A stretch of 64,000 nt of DNA from Streptomyces oceani (GTDB lineage Bacteria > Actinomycetota > Actinomycetes > Streptomycetales > Streptomycetaceae): NCBI RefSeq assembly GCF_001751245.1, contig NZ_LJGU01000158.1, forward strand, positions 33,421-97,420. Direction: 5' to 3'. Below the pieces are notes generated by a model, which worked only from the letters and a program-made list of their open reading frames with translations, was not told the origin of the DNA and ran no database searches. Position numbers and translations under genes: made by a program. Of the stretch, positions 1 to 7,850 are shown piece by piece. Position 1 is the stretch's first letter; each line of letters begins with the position of its first letter.

Positions 1-278
1 GGGCCCGCCGGGAACGGAGCAGGCGAGGCGTACGGCGCGGGCGGCGGCGGCCCGACGACCGGAAGAACGCCGGCGGCTGGTCGCGGTGGTGCGGGGGGAC
101 CGTCCGAGCGGCCGGGCGGGCCGGGCGCGTCGGTCCCCGGCGTCGCGGTCACCGTCGGCTGGTCGGCGACGGACTCCGAGCTCCTGCGCGGCGGATCGCC
201 GTCCGCTGGCGGTTTCCACGGATCCTCGGGCCCGTCCGAGGCTCCCGAGGAGTCAGCCCGGCGGTACGCGTCGGTCAT
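1..278 (-). CDS. Proline-rich N-terminal part of an unrecognised protein, cut by the window edge
   Basis: From an ATG at 278 the minus strand stays open to the window edge, giving about 92 codons without a stop and with strong GC preference at third positions. GGAGAG lies 6 bases before the ATG, a good ribosome binding site. The visible part starts MTDAYRRADSS and is almost entirely Pro, Gly, Ala, Ser and Asp, with no domain. Such disordered N-termini often precede membrane domains in streptomycetes (for example DUF4190 proteins), but that is a guess because the rest lies outside the window. It is divergent from the deaminase gene, sharing a 114-base spacer. Confidence 0.6.
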   Translation of the reverse strand, partial: MTDAYRRADSSGASDGPEDPWKPPADGDPPRRSSESVADQPTVTATPGTDAPGPPGRSDGPPAPPRPAAGVLPVVGPPPPAPYASPAPFPAG

Positions 279-294
279 CTCGCTCTCTCCCCTC

Positions 295-326
295 CCCAGC
301 TTCGCCGAGGTTCCCCAGCTTCGCCG
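295..326. repeat. Short direct repeat in the divergent spacer
   Basis: CCCAGCTTCGCCG occurs at 295-307 and again at 314-326, a 19-base period. It lies in the spacer shared by the leftmost gene and the deaminase gene. It could be a binding site or a chance duplication; no promoter hexamers could be assigned with confidence. Confidence 0.4.
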
Positions 327-392
327 GAAACGCCTGTTCCTGCCGGAGCCCAGCCGATTAGGCTGCGCATCACCCTTAGACCGGAGGCTCCG

Positions 393-1418
393 TTGTCCGA
401 CCTGACCGCCTTTATCAGCGGGCTGCCCAAGGCCGAACTCCACGTACACCACGTGGGCTCGGCATCCCCCCGTATCGTCGCAGAACTCGCCGCCCGGCAC
501 CCGGACTCGCCGGTGCCCAAGGACCCGGCGGCACTCGCCGAGTTCTTCACCTTCCGGGACTTCGCGCACTTCGTCGAGTTGTACCTGTCGGTGGTCGACC
601 TCATCCGGGACGCCTCCGACGTACGCCTGCTGACCTACGAGATCGCCCGCGACATGGCGCGCCAGCAGGTCAGGTACGCGGAACTGACGGTGACCCCCTT
701 CAGTTCCGTTCGTCGGGGCATACCGGACGCGGCGTTCGTCGAGGCCATCGAGGACGCGCGCCGAGCCGCCGAGCGGGACCTGGGTGTCGTCCTGCGGTGG
801 ACGTTCGACATCCCCGGCGAGGCCGGGCTCCCCGCCGCCGAGGAGACGCTCCGGATCGCCACCGACAGTCGTCTCGGGGCCGACGGGCTGGTCTCCTTCG
901 GCCTCGGCGGGCCGGAGCAGGGAGTGCCGAGGGCACAGTTCAAACCGTACTTCGACCAGGCGATCGCCGCCGGACTGCACAGCGTGCCGCACGCGGGCGA
1001 GACCACCGGCCCGGAGACGGTGTGGGACGCGCTCACTTCCCTACGGGCCGAGCGGATCGGGCACGGCACCAGCGCCCCGCGGGACCCGAAGTTGCTGGAG
1101 CACCTCGCGGAGCAACGCATCCCACTGGAGGTCTGTCCCACCTCGAACATCGCCACCCGAGCGGTGCCCGTCATGGCCGAGCACCCGCTTCCCGAGATGG
1201 TCGCGGCCGGTGTGCTGGTGACCATCAACAGCGACGACCCGCCGATGTTCGGCACCGACCTGAACACCGAGTACGGCGTCGCCGCCCGGCTGTTGGAGCT
1301 GGACGCCGCGGGAGTGGCAGAGCTCGCCAAGAACGCCGTACGGGCCTCCTACCTGGACGCCGCCGGAGCGACCCGGCTGTGCGCCGAGATCGACCAGTAC
1401 ACCCGGGCCTGGCGGTGA
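393..1418 (+). CDS. Adenosine deaminase-family enzyme, probably aminodeoxyfutalosine deaminase
   Basis: The 341-residue protein has the adenosine deaminase fold signatures: KAELHVHHVGS near residue 15 (the HxH metal pair), a HAGE motif near 202 and a SDDPPMF segment near 283 carrying the metal-binding Asp. The HVHHVGS form differs from the HLHLDG of classical adenosine deaminases. I recall it from the S. coelicolor SCO5662 / S. avermitilis Sav2595 type, reported to deaminate 6-amino-6-deoxyfutalosine in the futalosine route to menaquinone. The TTG start is chosen because GGAGG lies 5 bases upstream. The stop overlaps the next gene's GTG (GTGA), implying coupling. Family is certain; the specific substrate is inferred. 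Confidence 0.85.
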   Translation: MSDLTAFISGLPKAELHVHHVGSASPRIVAELAARHPDSPVPKDPAALAEFFTFRDFAHFVELYLSVVDLIRDASDVRLLTYEIARDMARQQVRYAELTVTPFSSVRRGIPDAAFVEAIEDARRAAERDLGVVLRWTFDIPGEAGLPAAEETLRIATDSRLGADGLVSFGLGGPEQGVPRAQFKPYFDQAIAAGLHSVPHAGETTGPETVWDALTSLRAERIGHGTSAPRDPKLLEHLAEQRIPLEVCPTSNIATRAVPVMAEHPLPEMVAAGVLVTINSDDPPMFGTDLNTEYGVAARLLELDAAGVAELAKNAVRASYLDAAGATRLCAEIDQYTRAWR

Positions 1419-2110
1419 CCGTCGTAACGGCGGTGGCACACCGCGGAGCACCGTACGCCGCACGGGAGAACACGCTGCCCGCCTTCCGTGCCGCGATCGC
1501 CGCGGGCGCGGACGCGGTCGAACTGGACGTCCGCCTCACCCGGGACGGCCTGCCGGTCGTACTGCACGACCGGACGCTCGAGCGACTGTGGGCGCACGAG
1601 GCGTCGGTCTCGGCACTGAGCGCGTCCCGGCTGCGGGAGTTGACCGACGGCGAGGTTCCCTCACTGGCCGAGGCGCTGGCGGTCACCAGCGGCGTCCGTA
1701 CCCTCGTCGACCTGCCGGAGCGTGCCGCCGTCCACGCGGTGCTACGGGACGTACGCGCGGCCGGTGCCGCGGACCGGGTGTACTACTGCGGAGGCCCGCC
1801 GGCGCTGCGGGACGTACGAGCCGCGGCGCCGGAGGCCGAGATCGCGCTCAGCTGGCACCGTGCGGCGCCGCCTCGGCCCTCGCTGCTGGCGGACCTGCGA
1901 CCACGCTGGCTGAACTACCGCTTCGGGCTGCTCACCCCGGAGTTGGTACGGGACGCCCACTCCCGGGGTTACCTGGTCTCCGCATGGACGCCGGACACCG
2001 GACGGACCATGCGTCGGCTGCTGGCCATGGGGGCGGACTCCCTGACCACGAACCGCATCGGCACGCTGCGGCGCCTTCTGGACCGTCAGCCGCGGAAGCG
2101 CCGGGACTGA
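1415..2110 (+). CDS. Glycerophosphodiester phosphodiesterase family protein
   Basis: This 231-residue protein begins with the GDPD hallmark AHRGAPYAARENTLPAF, followed by ADAVELDVRLTRDG and LHDRTLERL. These carry the catalytic HRG, the metal-binding ExD and the second His. It should hydrolyse glycerophosphodiesters to sn-glycerol 3-phosphate and an alcohol; with no signal peptide it is likely cytoplasmic. The GTG start overlaps the deaminase stop by four bases, so the two genes form one operon. The C-terminal half is shorter and less typical (the usual length is about 240 to 260), so the natural substrate may differ. Confidence 0.85.
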   Translation: MTVVTAVAHRGAPYAARENTLPAFRAAIAAGADAVELDVRLTRDGLPVVLHDRTLERLWAHEASVSALSASRLRELTDGEVPSLAEALAVTSGVRTLVDLPERAAVHAVLRDVRAAGAADRVYYCGGPPALRDVRAAAPEAEIALSWHRAAPPRPSLLADLRPRWLNYRFGLLTPELVRDAHSRGYLVSAWTPDTGRTMRRLLAMGADSLTTNRIGTLRRLLDRQPRKRRD

Positions 2111-2160
2111 CGCCGCCGGGCTGGTCAGGGAGGTCAACCGCGGCCGAAACCCGGCGCCGA

Positions 2161-2195
2161 GCCGGGGCAGTTCGCCTCCGGTGGACTGCCCCGGC
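2161..2195. terminator. Bidirectional hairpin between convergent genes
   Basis: GCCGGGGCAGT (2161-2171) and ACTGCCCCGGC (2185-2195) form a perfect 11-bp stem with a 13-base loop. It sits between the convergent phosphodiesterase gene and the zinc-ribbon gene, so it can terminate both. There is no T-tract, as is usual in streptomycetes. Confidence 0.7.
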
Positions 2196-2218
2196 CGGCG
2201 GACTGCCGCTGCCCTCCG

Positions 2219-2581
2219 TCACTGGTAGGGGTGCTGGCCCTGGCCGTACGGCCCGCCCTGCTGCGGCTGGGCCGCGTACGGGTTGCCGCCGGCCGGGGGC
2301 TGCGGCTGGCCCTGCGCCACCGGACCGGGCTGCTGGCCCGGCCCGGCGCCCTGGGCCAGCAGCTGTTGGGCGTCCTCCTTGCTGACGTCGCTCTGGGCTC
2401 CGCAGAACGTGCACTGCAGGTGGTGCTTCGCCGGCATGACTGGGAAGAGCGGGACGAAGAACAGCGAGAACCTGGTAATCCGCTTCCGCAGGGCGTGCGC
2501 GGACGGATTGCCACAGAACGCGCAGAGCAGGTTGAGCATGGCCAACTGCACTGTCTTGGACGAGGTTCCGAAGATGATCAC
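2219..2581 (-). CDS. Zinc-ribbon protein with a Gln/Pro/Gly-rich tail
   Basis: The 120-residue protein starts VIIFGTSSKT and has CAFC and CTFC pairs about 40 residues apart, a split zinc ribbon. The segment between them (RFSLFFVPLFPV) is conserved in streptomycete zinc-ribbon proteins. The C-terminal 45 residues are low-complexity PGQQPG/PQQGGPYG. Longer frames exist upstream, but the GTG at 2581 is preferred because GGAAAGG lies 9 bases before it and the family usually starts at (M/V)IIFGT. Function is unknown; it stands alone between a terminator and the aldehyde dehydrogenase. Confidence 0.75.
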   Translation of the reverse strand: MIIFGTSSKTVQLAMLNLLCAFCGNPSAHALRKRITRFSLFFVPLFPVMPAKHHLQCTFCGAQSDVSKEDAQQLLAQGAGPGQQPGPVAQGQPQPPAGGNPYAAQPQQGGPYGQGQHPYQ

Positions 2582-2787
2582 GATGCGTGGCCTTTCCATA
2601 GCGCAGGGGGACACGGCGAGTACGGTCACTGTGGACAGCATCACACCCCGCGACGGCCGTCCGTCAAGCGACCGTCGTCACCGGCCCCGGGCCGTACGCA
2701 CGTCCCCGAGCTCCTGATCCGCGACGACCGCGACGACCGAACCCCTCGGCGAACCGACCCGGCGACCGGCGACCACGGCAGGCGTTC

Positions 2788-4236
2788 CTAGAGCGCGGTC
2801 ATCACATGCTTGATCCGGGTGTAGTCGTCGAAACCGTACGCGGACAGGTCCTTGCCGTATCCGGACTGCTTGAAACCGCCGTGTGGCATCTCCGGCGTCA
2901 GCGGGATGTGGGTGTTGATCCAGACCGTGCCGAAGTCCAGCACCTTCGACATCCGCATCGCCGTGCCGTGGTCCGTCGTCCAGACCGAGGACGCCAGGGC
3001 GTACTCGACGTCGTTGGACCAGCGGACGGCCTCGCCCTCGCTGCTGAACGACTGGACGGTGATCACCGGTCCGAAGACCTCGTTCTGGATGATCTCGTCG
3101 TCCTGCTTCAATCCCGAGATCACGGTGGGCGCGAAGAAGTAGCCCCGCTCACCGACGCGCTCGCCCCCGGCCTCGACCTTGGCGTGCGCCGGGAGGCGCT
3201 CGATGAAGCCGCTGACCTTGGCCAGGTGGTCGGCGTTGTTGAGCGGCCCGTAGAAGCAGTCCGGGTCGCTCAGGTCGCCTGTCCTCACCTCGGCCGCCGC
3301 CTTGGCCAGCGCGGTCACGAACTCGTCGTGCACCGACTCGTGCACCATGACCCTGGTCGCGGCCGTACAGTCCTGGCCGGCGTTGAAGAAGCCACCGTCC
3401 CGGATCCCCTCCACCGCCGCCGCGAGGTCGGCGTCGCCGAAGACCACACACGGCGCCTTGCCACCCAGCTCGAGGTGCACCCGCTTGACGTCCTTGGCCG
3501 CGCTGCCGGCCACCTCCATGCCCGCCCGTACCGAGCCGGTGATGGAAGCCATGGCCGGCACCGGGTGCTCGACCATCAACCGACCGGTGTCCCGGTCCCC
3601 GCAGACGATGTTGAAGACGCCCTTGGGCAGGTCGAGTTCGGCCAGCACCCCACCGATCACCTCGGCCAGGAAGCCGGAGGAGGCGGGCGTGGTGTCCGAG
3701 GGCTTCAGCACGACCGTGTTTCCGGCCGCCAGCGCGGGCGCGAACTTCCACACCGCCATCATCAGCGGGTAGTTCCACGGCGCCACCTGTGCGCAGACCC
3801 CCACCGGCTCCCGGCGGACGAACGAGGTGAGCCCGTCCATGTACTCACCCGCGGACTTGCCCTCCAGCATCCGGGCCGCACCCGCGAAGAACCGCAGCTG
3901 GTCCAGCATCATCGGCAGTTCCTCCTGCCGAGTCACCTCCACGGGCTTGCCCGCGTCACCGCATTCCACCGCCAGCAACTCGTCCTGACGCGCCTCGAAC
4001 TGGTCCGCGATCTTGAGGAGGAGGCGCTGGCGGACGGCCGGGGTGGCGTCCCGCCACGCCGGGAAGGCGCCCTCCGCGGCGGCCACCGCGGCGTCGACGT
4101 CGGCCGCGCCGGAGAGCGGGGCGGTCGCGTACGCCTCACCGGTCGCCGGATCGATCACCTCGGTGGTACGTCCATCGGCGGCGTCCCGGAACTCCCCGTC
4201 GATGTAGTTGCGCAGGCGACGCAGCTCGGCGCTCAC
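2788..4236 (-). CDS. NAD-dependent aldehyde dehydrogenase, probably gamma-aminobutyraldehyde dehydrogenase
   Basis: This is a full-length (482 residue) ALDH superfamily enzyme. It has the coenzyme-binding APWNYPLMM segment, the catalytic base Glu in HLELGGKAP and the nucleophilic Cys in GQDCTAA, and ends with the GGFKQSGYGKD motif. GQDCTA and the closing segment resemble PuuC/YdcW-type enzymes that oxidise 4-aminobutanal to GABA. I recall the S. coelicolor gene at this place (SCO5666) as next to a polyamine transporter. Here the neighbour is a different ABC exporter, so the substrate is inferred from sequence only. It probably has its own promoter in the 330-base divergent spacer. Confidence 0.88.
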   Translation of the reverse strand: MSAELRRLRNYIDGEFRDAADGRTTEVIDPATGEAYATAPLSGAADVDAAVAAAEGAFPAWRDATPAVRQRLLLKIADQFEARQDELLAVECGDAGKPVEVTRQEELPMMLDQLRFFAGAARMLEGKSAGEYMDGLTSFVRREPVGVCAQVAPWNYPLMMAVWKFAPALAAGNTVVLKPSDTTPASSGFLAEVIGGVLAELDLPKGVFNIVCGDRDTGRLMVEHPVPAMASITGSVRAGMEVAGSAAKDVKRVHLELGGKAPCVVFGDADLAAAVEGIRDGGFFNAGQDCTAATRVMVHESVHDEFVTALAKAAAEVRTGDLSDPDCFYGPLNNADHLAKVSGFIERLPAHAKVEAGGERVGERGYFFAPTVISGLKQDDEIIQNEVFGPVITVQSFSSEGEAVRWSNDVEYALASSVWTTDHGTAMRMSKVLDFGTVWINTHIPLTPEMPHGGFKQSGYGKDLSAYGFDDYTRIKHVMTAL

Positions 4237-4566
4237 TTCGCACCCCTCCTGTCAGCAGTCCGTTGGGTGAGACGACCAGCCTAACCACCTGGTGACGCAT
4301 CCGACAGCGGCCGCCGAGGACGGATCACGTCGAACGCGGTCACCCGCCTCCGTGCTCAGTGGTCTGCGGTACGCGCCGACCGCCCCGGTACGGGGCCGGC
4401 CCGTACCGTACCGATGATCCATCTGGACGGTCCTGCGCGCTCGCCCGGCCGAGCCTCCCCACGCACCCGTCTCAGCTCTCCCTACGGTGCCAGTGACCGA
4501 TGGCCCCGCCGGTCGTTCACCCGACCAGGGGATGGCGACAAGCAGACAGAGCAGAGGTGAACGGAG
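4237..4566. other. Divergent intergenic region with a perfect inverted repeat
   Basis: This spacer separates the aldehyde dehydrogenase gene from the ABC exporter genes. It contains a perfect inverted repeat, CGGTACGGG and CCCGTACCG, at 4386-4408 with a 5-base centre. That could be an operator for either gene or a hairpin. I see no credible small gene and no promoter I can assign with confidence. Confidence 0.5.
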
Positions 4567-5331
4567 GTGCCCTCGACGATGGCTGCCCCACCGGACGACG
4601 ACGTGCTCTGGGCGCGTGAACTGCACTATGCCTACGACGGTTCCCCCGCTCTCCAGGGCGTCACGCTCGGGGTGCGGGAGCGGGAGATCGTTACCGTCAC
4701 GGGCCCACGCGGCAGCGGCAAAACGACACTGCTCGGTTGTCTCTCCGGCCGACTGGCCCCGAAGTCCGGCGAGATCTGGTTCAACAGCCTGCCCGTGCAC
4801 ACCCTGGGCCGGCAGTCCCGGGAGCGGCTCCGGCGCGACCGGTTCGGCTGGATCGGCAGCGAACCCCAGTTGGTGCCGGAGCTGACCGCCTGGGAGAACG
4901 CCGCTCTCCCCCTGTTGCTGAACGGCGCCCGGCAGCGGACGGCCCGCAGCTCGGCGACCGAGTGGCTGGAGCGGCTGGACATCGCCGACTGCGCGCGGAA
5001 GCGCCCTGCCGCGCTGGTTCAGTCGCAGCGCCAACGCGTCGCCATCGCCCGGGCGCTGGCGTCCCGGCCCGCCGTGCTCTTCGCCGACGAACCCACCGCG
5101 CCGCTGCACCGGACGGACCGGTTGCACGCGCTGCGCACGCTCGTCAGCGCGGCACGCTCGCACGGCATCACCATGCTGCTCGCCACCCACGACCCCGCGG
5201 CCGGCGCCACCGACGAGGTCGTGGGCACGTCCGTGGCGGACCGTCGAATCTCGCTGGTCGACGGTCGCCACGCCCGGCCGACGGGGGCTCCGGACACGAA
5301 GGGCAGCGCCACGTGCTCGCTCTTCGTCTAG
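4567..5331 (+). CDS. ABC transporter ATP-binding protein with degenerate signature
   Basis: The 254-residue protein has a clear Walker A (GPRGSGKTT near 52) and a Walker B followed by the catalytic Glu (VLFADEPT). The ABC signature is abnormal: the LSGGQ position reads LVQSQ, although the following RQRVAIARAL is normal, and the usual D-loop SALD reads APLH. It is of the LolD/MacB size class. The partner permease gene starts 19 bases before its stop. GTG 4567 follows AGAGGTG by 7 bases; an ATG at 4579 behind GGAGG is an equal alternative. Function is presumably powering the partner membrane protein; whether it still hydrolyses ATP efficiently is open. Confidence 0.8.
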   Translation: MPSTMAAPPDDDVLWARELHYAYDGSPALQGVTLGVREREIVTVTGPRGSGKTTLLGCLSGRLAPKSGEIWFNSLPVHTLGRQSRERLRRDRFGWIGSEPQLVPELTAWENAALPLLLNGARQRTARSSATEWLERLDIADCARKRPAALVQSQRQRVAIARALASRPAVLFADEPTAPLHRTDRLHALRTLVSAARSHGITMLLATHDPAAGATDEVVGTSVADRRISLVDGRHARPTGAPDTKGSATCSLFV

Positions 5332-6677
5332 CACGCGGCGCTCCTCCGACGGTGCTACTTCGTCGACTCCTCCTGGTCGGCGCGTCTGGCGGAGTCGGCT
5401 TCCTGCTGCTCAGCGCGCTCGGTTACGCCCTGGAACACCCGGAGGCCACGGGCGACGCCCGAATCCGGCTGCTGTGGTGCCTCGTGCCACTCGCGGCCAC
5501 CGTGCACCTCGCGGCTGCCGTCGCCCGTACGGAGACGGGAGCCCGGGCCATGTCCGGACTGGACGCGGCGGGGATCGGCCCGGCGCGACTGCCGGCCCTC
5601 GCGGCGGTCTCGGCGACACTGTCCTCGCTGCTGGGGAGCGCGCTGGGGCTCCTGGTCTTCCTGCTGCTGCGCGGTGACGTGCACGGCGTCCCGTACTCCG
5701 GCGTGGCGAGCGAACTCCTCGGCGGCCAGCGGCCGATGCCCACCGCGGCGGCATTGACACTGCTGTGCGTCACTCCGCTGTCGGCCGCGTGCGTGAGCGC
5801 TCTCACCGTACGCACCGCGCCTACCCGTCGCGGAGTCCCGGCTCCGGCGCGTACGGAGCCCACCGGACCGGAAGCGGCGTCCCCACGGGCCGTCCCGGAT
5901 ACCGCGGCACAACCAGTGCGACAAACCCGTGCCGCGGGCGCGGTCCGGTCGGCGTACCCGGGCACCGCCGGAGCCCCCGAACACGGGCCCGGCCCCGCGC
6001 CGTCCGAGCCCGCCGGGGCACGCCGGCAATCGGTCACGGCTCCGGCAGGACTCCCCTGGGGTACGGCCCTGGTCGCGACCGGAGTCGCGCTCGTGGCGTT
6101 CACACACAGCGGACCCTCGTCCGCGCTGCGTGGGGACGAACTCCTGCCGCTGCCCGGGACACTGGACGGCAGCCCGCCCGGTGTACTGCTCGGATGGCTC
6201 CTCACGGCCTGCGGCCTGGTGCTGGCGGGTCCCGGACTGACGTACCTGTGCGGGCGGTTGATCGGCCTCGGCCGCCCCGGCGTGCTGCGCCTGCTGGCCG
6301 GGCGCACGCTGCAGGAGGAAGCACGGCGGATCGGGCCGCCGGTGGGCGCGATGTGCGCGGTGGCCTCCGGTGGCTTGGCCGCCCTGGAGTTGTACGGCGA
6401 CCTGCCGGCCGGCGAGCCACGGGTGTTCGGACCGCTCACCGCGCTGGGCGCCGGGTTGGTGCTGTGCTGTGTGGCCGCGAGTCTGCTGACCGCGACCGGC
6501 GAGTGTCGTACGGCACGGACGGCGGCCACCGACACGCTGCGTCATATCGGCGCTCCCCGCTCGCTGCTGCGCAGGGCCGCCGCCGTGCGTGGGGTCTCGC
6601 TGGTGGCCCTGCTGGTCCCGGTGATCTGGGCGGTCGGCACGCTGGCCGCGCTGCCGCTGAGGTCCACAGTCGGCTGA
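5313..6677 (+). CDS. ABC transporter permease-like integral membrane protein
   Basis: This 454-residue protein has hydrophobic segments near residues 13-35, 50-72, 90-125 and 160-185. A long Pro/Ala/Arg-rich soluble stretch (about 185-260) follows, then four or five more segments to the end. The two clusters around a central soluble region resemble FtsX/MacB-type permeases, but no diagnostic motif is visible. The GTG start inside the ATPase gene is chosen from AAGGG upstream and the 19-base overlap, typical of coupled transporter genes. Substrate is unknown. Confidence 0.7.
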   Translation: MLALRLARGAPPTVLLRRLLLVGASGGVGFLLLSALGYALEHPEATGDARIRLLWCLVPLAATVHLAAAVARTETGARAMSGLDAAGIGPARLPALAAVSATLSSLLGSALGLLVFLLLRGDVHGVPYSGVASELLGGQRPMPTAAALTLLCVTPLSAACVSALTVRTAPTRRGVPAPARTEPTGPEAASPRAVPDTAAQPVRQTRAAGAVRSAYPGTAGAPEHGPGPAPSEPAGARRQSVTAPAGLPWGTALVATGVALVAFTHSGPSSALRGDELLPLPGTLDGSPPGVLLGWLLTACGLVLAGPGLTYLCGRLIGLGRPGVLRLLAGRTLQEEARRIGPPVGAMCAVASGGLAALELYGDLPAGEPRVFGPLTALGAGLVLCCVAASLLTATGECRTARTAATDTLRHIGAPRSLLRRAAAVRGVSLVALLVPVIWAVGTLAALPLRSTVG

Positions 6678-6764
6678 GGCCCACAGCGGCTCAGGCCCAC
6701 GCCGCTGTACCCGTGCGGCGAGATCGTCCCGCCCGGCCGCGGAGCGTGGTGCTCGGCCCGACTG

Positions 6765-7850
6765 TCAGGCCGGCTCCGCGGCGTTCGGCAGCACGACCAC
6801 CTCGTGGCCGGTGAAGGTGACGCCCACGGTCTCGTCCAAGTCGGGAGCCCGCGACAACGGCGACTCCGCCGTCAGCGGCGGGCCCGCCACGGGCTGGAGC
6901 AGCACCGACACCATCGCGGAGGCGCCACCCCGGAACGTAATGCCGGTGACCGTGCACTTCAGGCCCTCCTCGGGGGGCGTCAACCGAACCCCCGCCGGCC
7001 GGACCAGCAGCTCACAGCGTCCCGACGGAGTCCCCTTCGGCACCTGGACCCGGCCCCAGGGTGTGTCGGCGCCCCGTTCACGCACGGTGGCCGGGACGAT
7101 GTTCTCGAAGCCGAGGAACCGCGCGACGAACGACGAGGCCGGGCGCTGCCACACCTCGCGCGGCGTACCGGTCTGCGCCACCCGTCCCGCACGCATCACC
7201 ACCACGCGGTCGGCGAGTGCGAACGCCTCCCCTTGATCATGGGTCACCGCCAGGACCGTCGTACCGAGGCGGCGGAACAACTGCCGCAGTTCGACGGTGA
7301 GCCGCTCCCGCAGTCCACGGTCCAGTTGCCCGAGCGGCTCGTCGAGCATCAGCAGCCGCGGTGTCGGGGCCAGCGCCCGGGCGAGCGCGACTCGTTGCTG
7401 CTCGCCACCGGACAGCGAACCGACCGCTCGCTCCTGAGCACCGGGCAGGCCCACCAGCTCCAGTAGTTCGCTGACCCGCTCCGCGCGTTCCGCCTTGGAC
7501 AGCCTCCCCGCGCCGGGCCGCGCACCTGCCCCGCCGCCCGACCGCACGCCCGTCCGAAGGCCGAAGGCGATGTTCCCCGCCACGTCCTGCTGCGGGAAGA
7601 GCTGGTGGTCCTGGAACATCAGACCCAGGCCACGCCGGTGGGTGGGTACGTCCGCCTGGTCCCGGCCGGACAGCGAGACCCGACCGGCGTCCGCGGGCTG
7701 GAGACCGGCCACGACACGTAGCAGCGTGGACTTCCCGCTGCCGCTCGGGCCCAGGAGACAAACGGTCTCGTGATCCTCGACGGTCAGGTCCACCGCGTCC
7801 AGCGCGGTGCGGTCACCGAAGCGCACGGTCACCCCGGACAGGCGCAACAT
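6765..7850 (-). CDS. thiQ: Thiamine ABC transporter ATP-binding protein ThiQ-like
   Basis: The 361-residue protein has Walker A GPSGSGKST near residue 36, an intact LSGGEQQRVALARAL signature, Walker B LLMLDEPLGQLD and the switch His in AVTHDQ. It also has a C-terminal regulatory (TOBE-like) domain after residue 240. It should energise uptake of thiamine or its phosphates. The ATG at 7850 follows GGGAGAG and shares one base with the permease stop (TGATG). Being last in an operon headed by a TPP riboswitch and a ThiB-type binding protein supports thiamine rather than iron as substrate, although the C-terminal domain is longer than in enterobacterial ThiQ. Confidence 0.82.
   Translation of the reverse strand: MLRLSGVTVRFGDRTALDAVDLTVEDHETVCLLGPSGSGKSTLLRVVAGLQPADAGRVSLSGRDQADVPTHRRGLGLMFQDHQLFPQQDVAGNIAFGLRTGVRSGGGAGARPGAGRLSKAERAERVSELLELVGLPGAQERAVGSLSGGEQQRVALARALAPTPRLLMLDEPLGQLDRGLRERLTVELRQLFRRLGTTVLAVTHDQGEAFALADRVVVMRAGRVAQTGTPREVWQRPASSFVARFLGFENIVPATVRERGADTPWGRVQVPKGTPSGRCELLVRPAGVRLTPPEEGLKCTVTGITFRGGASAMVSVLLQPVAGPPLTAESPLSRAPDLDETVGVTFTGHEVVVLPNAAEPA

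Noticed and set aside
2806..4284. Long open frame opposite the aldehyde dehydrogenase
   Set aside because: It is antisense to a textbook ALDH with intact catalytic residues; long antisense frames are common at this GC content.
4252..6545. Long minus-strand frames opposite the ABC exporter genes
   Set aside because: The plus-strand frames carry Walker motifs and membrane segments; the minus frames are Arg/Pro-rich with no motif.
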